Below, one piece after another: positions 28,431 through 37,596 of a stretch of DNA of 64,000 nucleotides (its first letter is position 1; every line of letters begins with the position of its first letter). Under the pieces are notes generated by a model. That model saw only the letters and a program-made list of their open reading frames with translations. It did not search any database and was not told the origin of the DNA. The stretch comes from G963664585 sp963664585 (lineage in GTDB: Bacteria > Bacillota > Clostridia > Oscillospirales > Ruminococcaceae): the NCBI GenBank assembly GCA_963664585.2, contig CAXXEO010000015.1, forward strand, positions 62,001-126,000. The letters run 5' to 3'. The position numbers and the translations under genes are program-made.

Positions 28431-30677
28431 TCATCCTGCGGCTTCCTTGTCTAAAAATTGGACGGTAATTACGCTTCCAAGTTCAGCGGATTCACCAGCA
28501 GCCGGCGTTTGTTTCGTCGCTACACTTGTGCTTTTTTCGATTCCAATTCCCATTATCTTAATATTAAAGCCTGCGTTTAGTATGGCTTTGTTGGCCTGTT
28601 GACCGGACATCCCCACCACATTTGGCACCTGTGCTTTGGTGTCCTTCTTTTCTTCTTGGGTATAGAGAAGAACCGTCCCACCTTTGGGCATTGGCTGACC
28701 GGAGCCGGGGATCTGCTTTAGTACCTTTGTGCCGCTTCCTATCACCTTGTTTTTAAGTCCCAAGGCTGTCAGCTTGCTCTGGGCGTCGTGAATCATTGAG
28801 TCGGTTACATAGGGCACCGACACATCAAGAGCGGCAAGCTCGCTTTCGGTATATTGGGGTTCGACCCCCAGATAAGAGAGTATGTCTGACAGGATACCAC
28901 CCACCACAGGGGCCGCTATAACCGAGCCGTATATGTTTTGCATGTGTGGCTCATCGAGAAGAACCAGAACCATGATCTCTGGATCGTCCGCCGGGGCGAA
29001 ACCCAAGAAGGAGGCGACTCTGTAGGCGACTTGGCCTTCTACCTTTTTGTCCAGCTTTTCCGAGGTTCCTGTTTTTCCGCCCACCCGATATCCCGGTATG
29101 TAGGCGTACTTTCCCGAGCCGTCCGGATCCTTGACCACATGTTCGAGAAGGCTGGCTATCCTTTTGGATGTGCCTTGTGCAATCACCTGACGCTTCTCCT
29201 GGGACTGGGTTGTTGAAATGACATTGCCTTCCGGATCAAGCACTTGTTTTACCACAAAGGGTTGCATCAGCTTTCCGCCGTTAACTGCCGCGGATGCTGC
29301 AGTGATAAGCTGGATTGGAGTTACTTTGAAAGTCTGACCGAAGGAACTGGAAGCCAGCTCTTCCCCCGATTCCTTCGCCAGAAGGCTTAAGGGGTAAAAA
29401 TAGCTGTCCGCCTCACCCGGCAGGTCTATCTTGGTCGGTTCCAAAAAGCCGAAGCAGTCCACATAGTTATAGAAGCTGACCGCGCCGATTCGAGCGCCAA
29501 CCATCATAAAGGCAGGGTTACAAGAGAATTTAATCGCTTGGGTAAAGTCAATGGTGCCATGTCCCGCTGTCTTCCAGCAGGCTTTTCGCCTTCCCGCCAC
29601 GACAAGATATCCGGGGCAGGTGAAGTAGTCTCCTGTTTCTTTCACCACATTAAGGTCCAACGCGGTGGACGCTGTAATAATCTTAAAAACCGAACCCGGC
29701 TCATAAGGGTCAGATATGGCCTTATTGCGCCACTGGTCGAACTGGGCCTGTCGGAGAAGGGAGTTATAAGCCTCCTCTTCGCCATTCGCCTTTAACTTTG
29801 TGAGCTGCGCGGTAATGTTCTTGTCTCCGATGACAAGGGGCTGGTTGGGATCAAAATCAGGCTTGGTCGCCATGCCCAGTATTTCGCCTGTCTTGACATT
29901 CATGACGATACCCGCCGCACGGTTCTGCACATTGTGTTCTACAACCGCTGTTTCAAGGTGCTTTTCCAGAAAATGCTGTACAACTTCATCAATAGTAAGT
30001 ACGACAGAATTTCCGTCCTGGGGATCATATAGCTGCTGATACCGGAAGGGCATATCTGCCCCCTTGGCATTTTTGGCTGAAACTACCATACCGGGCGTCC
30101 CGCTTAAAAATTTGTCGTAGTAGGATTCAACTCCATAAGCACCCTTATTTTCACTTCCAGTGAAACCCAGAACTGTGGAAGCCAGGCTTCCATAGGGATA
30201 ATACCGTTTGGTGTCCTCTTCCAGATTTACGCTTTTAATATTATTTTCAAGAACGAAACGGGTTACCTTGTCAGCTACCGTCTTTTCTATCTTGTTTTTG
30301 ATAATCTCATAGTAGCTTTTTTTGTTCTTTCCTCGATCGATGATCGTCTGACGGTCCACCTCTAAAATGACAGAGAGCTTATCGGCAATCAGCGAAAGTT
30401 CGGCTTCGTCTGCAATTTGGGCGGGGGAAATAAATACTGTCCACACCGTGGCGCTTGCCGCGAGGGTTTTCATATTCCTGTCAAAGATGCTGCCGCGCTT
30501 TGCGCTGATCGTCGTAGAGCGAAGCTGCTGCTCCAGCGCAAGCTTCTGATAATTCTGCCCATCCCTAATTTGTATCTGATATAACCGGAAGATTAGGGTG
30601 GCAAAACCCACGACCAGAATCACGGTTAAGACAAAATTCATTCTTATGCGCATCTTATTGGTAGGAGCTTTTGCCAT
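28431..30677 (-). CDS. Class B penicillin-binding protein with PASTA domains (SpoVD/PBP2x type)
   Basis: Transpeptidase that cross-links peptidoglycan, 748 aa from the ATG at 30677 (AGGAGG upstream). A short basic N-terminus and one membrane helix (FVLTVILVVGFATLIFRLY) lead to the dimerisation domain. The transpeptidase domain has SxxK as SVFK, SxN as SCN (KFSCNPAFM) and KTG as KTGTSEK. Two PASTA repeats close the protein (from about residue 615). PASTA-bearing class B PBPs include FtsI/PBP2x and the sporulation protein SpoVD; sequence alone does not separate them here. Confidence 0.94.
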   Translation of the reverse strand: MAKAPTNKMRIRMNFVLTVILVVGFATLIFRLYQIQIRDGQNYQKLALEQQLRSTTISAKRGSIFDRNMKTLAASATVWTVFISPAQIADEAELSLIADKLSVILEVDRQTIIDRGKNKKSYYEIIKNKIEKTVADKVTRFVLENNIKSVNLEEDTKRYYPYGSLASTVLGFTGSENKGAYGVESYYDKFLSGTPGMVVSAKNAKGADMPFRYQQLYDPQDGNSVVLTIDEVVQHFLEKHLETAVVEHNVQNRAAGIVMNVKTGEILGMATKPDFDPNQPLVIGDKNITAQLTKLKANGEEEAYNSLLRQAQFDQWRNKAISDPYEPGSVFKIITASTALDLNVVKETGDYFTCPGYLVVAGRRKACWKTAGHGTIDFTQAIKFSCNPAFMMVGARIGAVSFYNYVDCFGFLEPTKIDLPGEADSYFYPLSLLAKESGEELASSSFGQTFKVTPIQLITAASAAVNGGKLMQPFVVKQVLDPEGNVISTTQSQEKRQVIAQGTSKRIASLLEHVVKDPDGSGKYAYIPGYRVGGKTGTSEKLDKKVEGQVAYRVASFLGFAPADDPEIMVLVLLDEPHMQNIYGSVIAAPVVGGILSDILSYLGVEPQYTESELAALDVSVPYVTDSMIHDAQSKLTALGLKNKVIGSGTKVLKQIPGSGQPMPKGGTVLLYTQEEKKDTKAQVPNVVGMSGQQANKAILNAGFNIKIMGIGIEKSTSVATKQTPAAGESAELGSVITVQFLDKEAAG

Positions 30678-30798
30678 CTTAATGCCTCCTGGATCGTTAA
30701 AAACGGAATTTTGTCGCAAAGTGTAAAAATAAATTAAGAGCTAAGACATCCTTCTCTTAACTCTTAGCTTATCAATCAAATAGTATTTTATTTCGTCC

Positions 30799-31278
30799 CT
30801 ATGTATTCCAAAAAGAACAGAAAGCCGCTTTTATTTTCTCGAACACTCCGTTATTTTTAGTAGAGCTTAGCTCTATTTTGTCTTTGCCGCCCATATCAAT
30901 GTATTCGATCTGGTAGGGCTCCATTTTTGCCATTCCCAGTACACCGGTGGCGTATTCCTCCACCTTTCTGAGTGAGATCTTTCCTTCAAGTTCGACCTGC
31001 ATGCGGCTGTTCTCGCTTTTTAGCACCTCGTACTGTGCCGAGTAATCGTTTATCTGGTCACCGATTTCGGTAAGCACTACATTGTTATATATAATCAGGA
31101 AAAGAATCATCGCCACCGCGGCAAAGGCAATCGACACGGTGAAAATATGCTGCTGTACCGCTTGACTATTTGTGGTGCGCTTTTCCACTACTCGCAGTTG
31201 AGGGGGTTGTTTTAATTTTCGCTCTTCGAGTGCCGAAAAGTTATAGTTAGCATCTGACTTGCGAAGCGCATCCACCAT
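30799..31278 (-). CDS. ftsL: FtsL/DivIC-like septum protein
   Basis: Small bitopic protein, 159 aa: a basic cytoplasmic N-terminus, one membrane helix (FTVSIAFAAVAMILFLIIYNNVV, residues about 46-68), then a coiled-coil-like segment (INDYSAQYEVLKSENSRMQVELEGKISLRKVEEYA) and an MxxMxPYQIEYI segment. The order rsmH-ftsL-pbp is standard for the cluster. The sequence family is weakly conserved, so position and topology are the main evidence. Confidence 0.85.
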   Translation of the reverse strand: MVDALRKSDANYNFSALEERKLKQPPQLRVVEKRTTNSQAVQQHIFTVSIAFAAVAMILFLIIYNNVVLTEIGDQINDYSAQYEVLKSENSRMQVELEGKISLRKVEEYATGVLGMAKMEPYQIEYIDMGGKDKIELSSTKNNGVFEKIKAAFCSFWNT

Positions 31279-31310
31279 TTATTCGTCTCCTTCTTTTATC
31301 TTCCTGCCAC

Positions 31311-32246
31311 CTACAGCCTTTCGATGACGCGCAGCCTCGCGCTGCGGCTTCGATTATTGGCTTCAAGTTCCCCGGATGATGGCTCAATTGGCTTTCTTGT
31401 TAAAAATTTTGCCTTTGGAGTTTTACCACATACGCAAATGGGGAAGTCCGGCGGACAAGTACAGCCTTTCGCATATCCCGCAAAGCACTGCTTAACGATC
31501 CTGTCCTCCAGCGAGTGAAAGGTGATTACAGCAAATCTTCCGCCTATGCGAAGAAGAGAAAAGGAATCTTCCAAACAGGTGCCAAGACTCTCCAGTTCGC
31601 CATTAACGGCGATTCTAATGGCTTGAAAACTACGTTTTGCGGGGTGTCCCCCCTCGCGCCGCGTTGCGGCCGGAATAGCCTCTTTGATAATTTCCGCCAG
31701 TTGAAGCGTTGTCTCAATCGGGGTTATGGCCCTCTTATGAACTATATTTTGTGCAATCCGGCGGGCAAAGCGCTCTTCGCCGTACTGCTGCAATATCCGT
31801 GCAATGGCACCGGCGTCCCAACCGTTGACGACATCCCTGGCACTGAGGCCTTTCTGCCCCATGCGCATATCCAGCGGGGCATCCATGTGATAAGAGAAGC
31901 CTCTTTCTCCACTGTCAAGCTGATGCGAAGAAACGCCCAGATCAAGAAGAATTCCGTCCACCTTGTCGATATGCAGTTCTTGTGCGATTTGTGGGATATC
32001 CTTGAAGTCGCCTAGAACCACCTGTGCTTGGGGATAGGAGGCCAGTCTTGCACCGGCCGCCGCTATGGCATCCGGGTCCTTGTCGATGGCAACCAGCCGC
32101 CCAGTGGTCAACCGTCTGGCAATTTCCACTGAGTGGCCTGCGCCGCCGGCCGTACCGTCTATATAGATTCCCTCAGGTTTTATGTCAAGTGCCTCAATGC
32201 ACTCGTTTAAAAGCACCGGGATATGACTGAATTCTTTCTTGTCCAT
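31311..32246 (-). CDS. rsmH: RsmH (MraW), 16S rRNA m4C1402 methyltransferase
   Basis: SAM-dependent N4-methyltransferase acting on C1402 of 16S rRNA, 311 aa. The N-terminus HIPVLLNECIEALDIKPEGIYIDGTAGGAGHS is the SAM-binding start. GILLDLGVSSHQLD, ERGFSYHMDAPLDMRM and ITFHSLEDRIVK are family hallmarks, and the protein ends in the typical NNRSRSARLRV. The start codon shares a base with the mraZ stop (TAATG), so the two are coupled. Confidence 0.97.
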   Translation of the reverse strand: MDKKEFSHIPVLLNECIEALDIKPEGIYIDGTAGGAGHSVEIARRLTTGRLVAIDKDPDAIAAAGARLASYPQAQVVLGDFKDIPQIAQELHIDKVDGILLDLGVSSHQLDSGERGFSYHMDAPLDMRMGQKGLSARDVVNGWDAGAIARILQQYGEERFARRIAQNIVHKRAITPIETTLQLAEIIKEAIPAATRREGGHPAKRSFQAIRIAVNGELESLGTCLEDSFSLLRIGGRFAVITFHSLEDRIVKQCFAGYAKGCTCPPDFPICVCGKTPKAKFLTRKPIEPSSGELEANNRSRSARLRVIERL

Positions 32247-32665
32247 TATACGTCCATTTCGTCCATCGCCTCGGCAATCATATCCGAGGTTAGGCTTTCG
32301 GCGTTCTTCTGCCAGCTGTTCTTATCCCAAATCTCAGCGTGAGTGGATAAACCCACAATAACAACATCCTTGGTAAGGCCTGCGTGTTCTCTAAGATTGT
32401 TGGGAATAAGTACCCTGCCCTGCTTGTCAGGCTCTGCCTCGGCGGCCCCGGCGAACAGAAATCTTTGCAGATTTCTCGCCTTGCTCAGCGGAAGCGCACG
32501 GATTCTCTCTTCCAGCTTTGTCCACTCATCCAGTGAGTAAACGAAAAGGCAGTTATCCAGGCCCTTGGTGATTATGAAGTTTTCTCCCAGCGACTCGCGA
32601 AGCTTAACGGGAAAGTTGATGCGTCCTTTTGGGTCTAGCATATGCTCATATTCACCGATCAACAT
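32246..32665 (-). CDS. mraZ: MraZ, transcriptional regulator of the dcw cluster
   Basis: DNA-binding regulator with two SpoVT/AbrB-like beta repeats, 139 aa. The first repeat is LIGEYEHMLDPKGRINFPVKLRE and the second is EPDKQGRVLIPNNLREHAGL. It heads the operon and is expected to bind its own promoter; three direct GTGG(G/T) repeats lie just upstream at 32697-32722. Confidence 0.96.
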   Translation of the reverse strand: MLIGEYEHMLDPKGRINFPVKLRESLGENFIITKGLDNCLFVYSLDEWTKLEERIRALPLSKARNLQRFLFAGAAEAEPDKQGRVLIPNNLREHAGLTKDVVIVGLSTHAEIWDKNSWQKNAESLTSDMIAEAMDEMDV

Positions 32666-32696
32666 CCGTAAGCCCCCCTTCTGGGTTGGGGTGTTT

Positions 32697-32722
32697 ACCC
32701 ACTTTCACCCACTTTTCACCAC
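32697..32722 (-). promoter_or_regulatory. Predicted MraZ operator (three direct repeats)
   Basis: On the minus strand the hexamers GTGGTG, GTGGGT and GTGGGT start exactly 10 bases apart. This is the layout known for MraZ boxes. They lie between the -10 box and the mraZ start, where bound MraZ would block transcription. Confidence 0.8.
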
Positions 32723-32731
32723 TGTAAGCCA

Positions 32732-32760
32732 ATTATATCGTGATCATTAAAAAAATGCAA
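32732..32760 (-). promoter_or_regulatory. Predicted sigma-A promoter of the dcw operon
   Basis: On the minus strand, TTGCAT (32755-32760) and TATAAT (32732-32737) are separated by 17 bases. The MraZ boxes begin 9 bases downstream of the -10. Confidence 0.75.
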
Positions 32761-32884
32761 TAGTTTGGGAAATATAGTTAAATAAAATTACTGGGTACAA
32801 ATTGGGCTAAAATGCCTGATATTCAGCCATTTATCTCCATTTGTCACGCTCTGGCGAGGGGGAAAATGGAAGGTTTTGCGCACA

Positions 32885-32910
32885 CAAAAAAAGACGGGAA
32901 AATCCCGTCC
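32885..32910 (-). terminator. Terminator of the mltG-U32 operon
   Basis: GACGGGA-AAA-TCCCGTC stem; on the minus strand it is followed by a run of seven or more T. It would stop minus-strand transcription coming from the U32 gene before the dcw promoter. Confidence 0.85.
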
Positions 32911-32947
32911 ATCCTGCATATTTTAGTCTCAGATTAAGTTGCTTTTT

Positions 32948-33053
32948 TATAGTTGATTAACTTGAAAACAAGCTTGTGATTTCTTCCCCCGCCTTCGGCG
33001 GGGGAAGAAAATGACGTTTTATATATAGCCAATTTTTAAGTTAATTGGCTATA
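32948..33053 (-). repeat. Repeat A5 (family A, 106 bp)
   Basis: Full reverse copy, TATAGTTGATTAACTT to TTAATTGGCTATA, between the U32 gene and its terminator. Confidence 0.93.
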
Positions 33054-33193
33054 ACTTGCAAACCCGCCTTGGAGTATCCGGGAAATTTTAACCCTGTCTA
33101 TCCCGTCTTGGCGCTAAAGATAGATAGAATTCCCTTTATTCTTGCCGCTATTTCACTGCCTGCGAAGGGAGAAAGCAGTAGCAGTATGATCGT

Positions 33194-34415
33194 TTATGTT
33201 GCTCTTCTGACCATCGATCCTGCCATGGGCAGCTGCCCTGAAAAGGGGATTTTGACTCTCATTTCGGGATGATTGGCGAATGGTATGTTATTTCCCTCTT
33301 CATCCATGATTGCGGTAATCCCGAGAGAGATGGGTGGACAGCCAGGAGACAGAATCTCGATCTGGTCACCCACAGCAAAACGATTGCGCTCACTAAGGGT
33401 GATAGTGCCATCCCCTCCACCGACGACTACAGCGACAACCTCCCAGGCGCGCACATAACCCCCGCTTTGATAACATTGTCCCCTCTTCTGGGCGGCCAAA
33501 ATAGAAGCCGGTAGAATACTCGCGATGGCTAACCCTGCCAAGTTCTTCCTTAACCCATACAGGAAGAGTATAGCCAGAGGGATCTTTTAGGTACAGATCC
33601 ACCGCCATACGGTAAGCGTTAGTCACCACCGCAACATAATAGGCAGATTTAGCGCGTCCCTCGATCTTCAGCGACGTAACCCCTGCTTCTGCAAGCTTGT
33701 CGATAAAGTCAATCGTGCAAAGATCCTTGGCGTTAAGGATATAGCTTCCCTTCTCGTCTTCGAAAACGGGGAAAAATTGGCCTGGGCGTTTCTCTTCCAT
33801 CAGATGATAACCCCAGCGGCAAGGCTGTGCGCATTCGCCGCGGTTCGCATCCCGTCCGGTCAGATAGTTGCTGATGACACAGCGCCCAGAAAAGGACATG
33901 CACATCGCTCCATGTACGAAAACCTCGATTTCCAACTCTGGGGGCGTTTTGTCCCTCAGTTTTGCGATATCGCCAATGGAAAGCTCGCGCGCAAGGACAA
34001 CTCTCGAAGCACCCAGCTTGTAAAGCTCGGTGGCGGTAAGATAGTTCATTACACCCGCCTGGGTGGAAATATGGATCTCCATCTCAGGCACAATACGCTT
34101 GGCCATCATTAAAAGCCCAATATCGGCCACGATAAGTGCATCCACCTGAGCAGAGGCAGCATAGCGCATAAAGTCGCCAATCGCCTCAATTTCATCATTG
34201 CCGGGCACCGTATTGCAGGTAAGGTAAACCCGCACCCCGTTCGCGCGAGCCTCAGTTACTGCGGCTTTTAGCTCTTCGTCGTTAAAATTCTGTGGGGTTG
34301 CTCTCATACCAAAGCTTTTACCGCCCAAATAAACCGCATCCGCCCCAAAGCGAATGGCGGCATCAAGTCTTTCAGAGTCCCCCGCGGGGGCTAAAAGTTC
34401 AATTTTGTTCTTCAT
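33194..34415 (-). pseudogene. U32-family peptidase / tRNA hydroxylation-type protein, frameshifted as given
   Basis: Collagenase-like U32 protein. From the ATG at 34415 it begins MKNKIELLAPAGDSERLDAAIRFGADAVYLGG and contains the U32 signature EIEVFVHGAMCMSFSGRCVIS with further Cys residues (ECAQPCRWG). One frameshift at about 33.46-33.54 kb separates the last ~110 residues (AGLAIASILPA... in the other frame through VKIPFSGQLPMAGSMVRRAT). Restored length is about 405 aa, normal for the family. Bacterial relatives include TrhP/RlhA, which act in RNA hydroxylation. It lies just downstream of mltG. Confidence 0.85.
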
Positions 34416-34437
34416 TTCTCGTCCTTGATCCTGTCGG

Positions 34438-35520
34438 TTATTTTGTCGGCACTGCTGCTTTGACCTTGGCTGCCGCACGCACATTCTGATAGTGTTTTTC
34501 TGCAGTAGTAGCGTAATAATACTTTTTATTTGCATCGGTTACAAAGAAATAGTAGTCCGTTTTTTCGGGCGAGATAGCTGCCAGTATGGCATCGAGGCCA
34601 GGGGAACAAATGGGTCCCACGGGTAGTCCAACACAGGTATAAGTGTCATAAGCGTTGTAAAGCTCATCATTCTTGATGTCAAGAAAGGGCTTTATATCGT
34701 TATTCACATAAAAAATCGTAACATCAGATTGCAGGTTAGGATAAGCTCCGGGAGCACCAAGGCGATTGTGGAATACGGACGAAACCTTGCTCATCTCCTT
34801 CACGTCGCTAGCCTCTTCCTGGATGACAGAAGCCAAGGTCACTACCTGGTCTAGCGTCATGCCGGCATTTTGCATCTTTTGATAAAGATCGTCAGGAATC
34901 TTATTCGAAAAGTTTTTAAGGAATTTTTTAACAACCGACTGAACATTCTCGCCCACATAAAAATTATAAGTATCTGGGAAGAGATAGCCCTCCAGACGGC
35001 GAAAGCGATTCTTGTTCTCAGGCAGCATCTGCTCAAATTCGAAGCCAAACTCCACGCTTTGGGTGCAGTTTATAAAATCTTCAGCGGAACAGACCTGTTT
35101 ATCTTCGAGAAGATCGGCTATCTCTCGCAAGGATATTCCCTCATAGAAAGTAAGAGTTACCTCATTTTTAATCGTGCTTCCGGTGGAAAGGGCGATAATA
35201 ATCTCGTCATACGCCATGCGGGAATTAAGGATGTAATCCCCCGCCTGAAAGTGGTCGGCAGAATTCCGGATGCCCGCATACACGCGAAAGGTTAAGGCGT
35301 GCTCAATGACGCCCTTGTTCCCAAGCTCTTTGGCGATGGCGGCCGCCGACATACCAGGGGTAATCGTTATCTCGATCTGCTGGTCCGGCTTATTGATACC
35401 GAACAGGTCGATGGCATTACTGATCAGCATATAGGATAAGAAAATGGAGGCAAGGATGATTGCGACGATCGTTACCATCGACCTTACAAGTCTGCTGCGA
35501 TCTTTTTGGGGTTTGTCCAT
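34438..35520 (-). CDS. mltG: MltG, endolytic peptidoglycan transglycosylase
   Basis: YceG-like membrane-anchored lytic transglycosylase, 360 aa from the ATG at 35520. An N-terminal helix (MVTIVAIILASIFLSYMLI) is followed by a LysM-like region and the catalytic domain with the Glu segment TLASVIQEEASDVKEMSKVSSVFHNRL. Late motifs DVTIFYV and YDTYTCVGLPVGPICSPG are typical. MltG cuts nascent glycan strands. AAAGGA precedes the start. The U32 gene follows after 22 bases. Confidence 0.95.
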   Translation of the reverse strand: MDKPQKDRSRLVRSMVTIVAIILASIFLSYMLISNAIDLFGINKPDQQIEITITPGMSAAAIAKELGNKGVIEHALTFRVYAGIRNSADHFQAGDYILNSRMAYDEIIIALSTGSTIKNEVTLTFYEGISLREIADLLEDKQVCSAEDFINCTQSVEFGFEFEQMLPENKNRFRRLEGYLFPDTYNFYVGENVQSVVKKFLKNFSNKIPDDLYQKMQNAGMTLDQVVTLASVIQEEASDVKEMSKVSSVFHNRLGAPGAYPNLQSDVTIFYVNNDIKPFLDIKNDELYNAYDTYTCVGLPVGPICSPGLDAILAAISPEKTDYYFFVTDANKKYYYATTAEKHYQNVRAAAKVKAAVPTK

Positions 35521-35628
35521 ATATTCGTCCTTTCTGGTTTTTATTGAATTTACTGCGTGACTGATCAAATAGTCATTTCGTAGCAATATCGCGAAAAAAT
35601 ATCATATTTGCATATTCGCGTTTATGTA

Positions 35629-35656
35629 ACCACTGCTTTTGCAAAAACATAGTATA
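35629..35656 (+). promoter_or_regulatory. Possible sporulation (SigK-like) promoter
   Basis: CATAGTATA at 35648-35656 matches the sigma-K -10 consensus CATANNNTA, and an AC dinucleotide at 35629-35630 lies 17 bases upstream. No sigma-A boxes are evident. It precedes the small Cys-rich gene. The match is short and could be chance. Confidence 0.4.
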
Positions 35657-35689
35657 TACTACAATAATCAATCGAGAGGCGGAATACAT

Positions 35690-35929
35690 ATGTGTAGAAT
35701 ATCTGATCAACTTCTTGTGTTAATTCTCGTCATCGCTGCAGCCTGCTTCTGTTGCGGCGTCTTCGGAAATGTAACTGACAGCTGCTGCAACGGACTATTG
35801 GGTACGAACACTAACGGATGCAACGGCAACAATGGCGTGCTGGGTACAAACACCAATGGATGCAATGGTGTCGCAGGTGTAAATACCAACGGGCCCAGAT
35901 GCAACTGCAGCAACGCCTACAGGCCCTAA
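35690..35929 (+). CDS. Small Cys/Asn/Gly repeat protein with N-terminal hydrophobic segment
   Basis: I do not recognise this 79-aa protein. The ATG at 35690 follows GAGAGGCGG. Residues 6-25 (DQLLVLILVIAAACFCCGVF) form a hydrophobic segment with Cys. The rest is built of LGTNTNGCNG-type units: LGTNTNGCNGNNG, LGTNTNGCNGVAG, VNTNGPRCNC. Nine Cys lie in 79 residues. The composition and the possible sigma-K promoter suggest a cross-linked spore coat or surface protein, but that is inference. A terminator follows at 35960. Confidence 0.7.
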   Translation: MCRISDQLLVLILVIAAACFCCGVFGNVTDSCCNGLLGTNTNGCNGNNGVLGTNTNGCNGVAGVNTNGPRCNCSNAYRP

Positions 35930-35959
35930 AATGCCCATGCAGCCAGGACGACCTGCTTT

Positions 35960-35983
35960 AAAGCCTCTTCACAGGGGCTTTTT
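35960..35983 (+). terminator. Terminator after the Cys-rich gene
   Basis: AAAGCCTC / GGGGCTTT stem with loop TTCACA, then T5. It overlaps the last codons of the converging cyclo-ligase gene. Confidence 0.75.
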
Positions 35984-36565
35984 CGCGGTACGTCTGACAT
36001 GTTTTTCACTGATCAAAATATCCACCGGTATATCGAAGCGCCCCCGTTTCAACCTTTCCCTGATACCGCTGTCATAAATGATCCCCACCTTTTCCCCTTT
36101 GTATCCTGCGAGAAAACGATCATAATAACCGGCGCCATACCCGAGACGGTATCCTTCTCGATCATAAAGAAGAGCTGGAACAATACACAGGCTCTCATCA
36201 AAATTTTCCAGCAACCGGCATGCCTCTGGTCGGGGCTCGCGTACGCCAAAACTGCCATGGCTAAGCTGATCCATACTTTCAATGAGGTAAAGCTCCATTC
36301 GTCGGCTGCCTTCCACACACCGGGGCACGGCAACCCGCTTGCCCTCTTTAAGGGCGGTATTGATGATTTGGGTGGTATCAACCTCCATGGGGGTCGATAC
36401 ATAACAGAGAATGGTTTTGACAGATTTATATTCCTTCATGGATAAAAAACGCGCAGCGATTTTTTTATCCTTGTCCTCTTTTTCCTGAGGGGACATCGCC
36501 CTTCGATACTCTTTTGCTTTTTGTCTAAGGGCCATTTTATATTCGCGCACATTCATTTTTTTCAT
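35969..36565 (-). CDS. 5-formyltetrahydrofolate cyclo-ligase
   Basis: ATP-dependent enzyme converting 5-formyl-THF to 5,10-methenyl-THF in folate metabolism, 198 aa. N-terminal basic helix (MALRQKAKEYRRAMSPQEKEDKD), the segment ILCYVSTPMEVDTTQII, and the C-terminal nucleotide/substrate motif YDREGYRLGYGAGYYDRFLAG are diagnostic. The stop codon is inside the terminator of the opposite-strand gene. It follows the GNAT gene by 4 bases, so the two are probably co-transcribed. Confidence 0.94.
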   Translation of the reverse strand: MKKMNVREYKMALRQKAKEYRRAMSPQEKEDKDKKIAARFLSMKEYKSVKTILCYVSTPMEVDTTQIINTALKEGKRVAVPRCVEGSRRMELYLIESMDQLSHGSFGVREPRPEACRLLENFDESLCIVPALLYDREGYRLGYGAGYYDRFLAGYKGEKVGIIYDSGIRERLKRGRFDIPVDILISEKHVRRTAKKPL

Positions 36566-36569
36566 TGTT

Positions 36570-37413
36570 TTAGTCCAATACCAGCCCCAGATATGGTGGC
36601 TTTCCTTTTGTTTCTTTGGGTGGCTCGGTAAGCCATCTGGCCATAGCGAAGGGCTTTCCCTTCCCCTCTACATCCCACAAGCGGAAGAAATATTTTTCTC
36701 TGCCATACCGCTTGTGAAGGGCGGCGAGAATATCCATGGGTTGCCCACCTATGAGCTCACGAATTTCCACCCTGTCAGAATACAAATAGCAGACGGCATA
36801 CCCTGTCTCTCCTTCAAGCACAAACGAGAGCACCTCTCCATGTTGTGCCGCAATCTCCCTGCCGGCATAAACAAGGGCACGATCATCCCAGCGGCCATAA
36901 AGATTACTGAATGCATAATAAGAATCTCTGGTCGCGGCAAGATGGGGCAGTTCTGCGGGGGTAAGCTGTGGCACAGGGCCATTCGCCATCAGCATCTCAG
37001 ACTCCGCCATAAAGTTGCTTACCGTGAACTGGGTCCGATAACCCCGCTGTTTATAGAAATCAAAAAGCGTATCCGAAGCCGGCACCAGGACGGATAAGTC
37101 CGTCCCATCATCAGCCATCAGTTGGTGCGATGCCTCTAAAAGTGCCGAACTGAGACCGCGTGAACGAAAGGGCAGGATCGGTCGCCACGGCATAGATATA
37201 TCGAGCCTGATAGCTTTTACCGGGCGAGGTAAAGGTCAGCGGCAGCATATACAAAACCGCAACGGGCCTTTCGCCTTCCAGATGAACAAGGGCCTCATCG
37301 GGGCGAAACCGATGGGTGAAAAAGAGGTTCACATACTCCTCAGGGTCACCGAAAACATCCCGCCAAAGCTTCATCAGGGCAGGCTTCATGGTTTCATCGG
37401 CCAGCTTGATCAT
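36570..37413 (-). pseudogene. Eis-like GNAT N-acetyltransferase, frameshifted as given
   Basis: From the ATG at 37413: MIKLADETMKPALMKLWRDVFGDPEEY, then YIYAVATDPA; after one shift near 37.17 kb the frame continues with the acetyl-CoA loop SRGLSSALLEASHQLM and LVPASDTLFDFYKQRGY. The RGLS segment is the expected R-x-x-G/A pyrophosphate loop. Restored length is about 280 aa, with a C-terminal domain ending WLTEPPKETKGKPPYLGLVLD. Substrate unknown. The shift is at CCCTTTCG, a homopolymer context. Confidence 0.75.
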
Positions 37414-37596
37414 CGTTCTCTTCCCCCGTAAACAGTGATTCACTTGAAACTTTACTATGTCTGCCACTCTGCTAATGGCTGGGCAGACGAAGTGCAAATT
37501 GTCTCTTTTCAAGCCACAGACGGAGAAAAGAGAAGCGGAGACTAGCAAAACCAATAATAATTGAGCGGCTAATTCATATTTACTCGAATCAGTTAC

